DNA of 64,000 nt from a virus. Position 1 is the first letter of the stretch; the number at the start of each line of letters is the position of its first letter. Shown here in pieces: positions 63,840 to 64,000 of this stretch. Position numbers and translations under genes: made by a program. The stretch is from positions 18,170 to 82,169 of IMG/VR virus record IMGVR_UViG_3300004807_000018. One strand, written 5' to 3'. Under the pieces are notes generated by a model. It had not been told where the DNA came from. It made no database searches and worked only from the letters and a program-made list of their open reading frames with translations.

Positions 63840-64000
63840 CAGGCAATTCCTTCCGTGAACGCCTCAATGAGTTGGGGCAGAGCTGAGTCAAACCCTACAA
63901 CCTGAAGGCAATCCTCGGACTGAGGCATCGAAGTCGTCCGGGATGCAGTCATCGACGCAACCACGCACTTTGCCGAAGGCACGGCACTCTTGTAGCGGGT
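63839..64000 (-). CDS. C-terminal part of a gene cut by right window edge
   Basis: An open frame from the window edge to TGA 63841-63839 (53 residues: ...TRYKSAVPSAKCVVASMTAS, then QSEDCLQVVGFDSALPQLIE A...). The 5' part lies beyond 64000. It overlaps the RHH start, so it belongs to this leftward operon. The frame does not continue directly into the partial gene at position 1-575, so these are not one gene joined at the window ends. Product unknown. Confidence 0.65.
   Translation of the reverse strand, partial: TRYKSAVPSAKCVVASMTASRTTSMPQSEDCLQVVGFDSALPQLIEAFTEGIA

Noticed and set aside
1-64000. CRISPR array, rRNA genes, insertion sequences, retron or diversity-generating reverse transcriptase
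   Set aside because: No regularly spaced repeats of CRISPR length, no rRNA-like segment, no transposase and no reverse transcriptase motif (YxDD) were seen in the frames I read.

Overview
The window is almost entirely the genome of a temperate, tailed double-stranded DNA phage with a siphovirus-like virion plan, or a prophage of one. It carries HK97-type portal, protease and capsid genes, small and large terminase, a tape-measure-like protein, a repressor, a tyrosine integrase and the 3' part of a tRNA-Gly gene that looks like an attachment core. Base composition is fairly GC-rich (upper fifties percent by eye). Genes are packed with 1-4 base start/stop overlaps (ATGA, GTGA, TTGA, TAATG). GTG and TTG starts are common, and at least two and perhaps three genes look leaderless. 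The host cannot be named from the sequence. The Gram-negative-style lipoprotein signal and leaderless genes are only weak hints.

Layout. From 1 to about 29.1 kb genes run leftward as the late operon. In transcription order these are a small coupled gene, a frameshifted glycoside-hydrolase-like lysin, small membrane proteins that could include the holin, a DNase II-family protein, a lipoprotein, a metallopeptidase, terminase, portal, a ferritin-like protein, prohead protease, major capsid protein, connector and neck proteins, tail tube, a tail chaperone pair with a -1 slippery site, tape measure and distal tail proteins. A cargo (moron) island at about 2.6-7.2 kb interrupts the tail genes. It has its own terminator and divergent promoter, two paralogous genes flanking a DinD/KilAC-type antirepressor, an RHH regulator and a zinc-ribbon membrane protein. 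A tRNA with anticodon CAT and a terminator precede the late operon at 29.1-29.3 kb.

From 29.5 to 34.4 kb a rightward operon of small, mostly unknown genes converges on a leftward early operon (47.0 to 34.5 kb). That operon holds an HTH gene, an HNH endonuclease, four DNA methyltransferase genes, a RusA-like nuclease, a lambda-O-like replication protein with iteron repeats inside it, a helicase-loader candidate and DnaB. The repressor at 47.2-47.9 kb lies between divergent promoters. From 48.0 to 61.0 kb a rightward operon carries a KTSC protein, Rad50/SbcC-like ATPase, RecT, MBL-fold hydrolase, PIF1-like helicase, Gp37/DUF5131 protein, an ASCH-like gene broken by an in-frame stop, a HAD-like hydrolase, an excisionase candidate and the integrase, followed by attP. 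Past attP are two rightward genes. Then comes a leftward set (sulfotransferase, secreted protein, RHH protein) packed like the late operon. If the genome is circular, that set would be its distal end.

How it fits together. The repressor seems to lack the Ser-Lys dyad of self-cleaving S24 repressors, so the antirepressor could be the induction route. Near-identical promoters before the repressor and before the recombination/integration operon suggest joint control. A second, unrelated inverted-repeat promoter, ATTATACRCG...CGTGTATAAT, occurs 55 kb apart in front of two leaderless genes. The most unusual features are that shared operator, a perfect 44-bp palindrome that spells a DinD-family peptide on both strands, a ferritin-like gene in the capsid operon, a phage DNase II, and the four-methyltransferase cluster.
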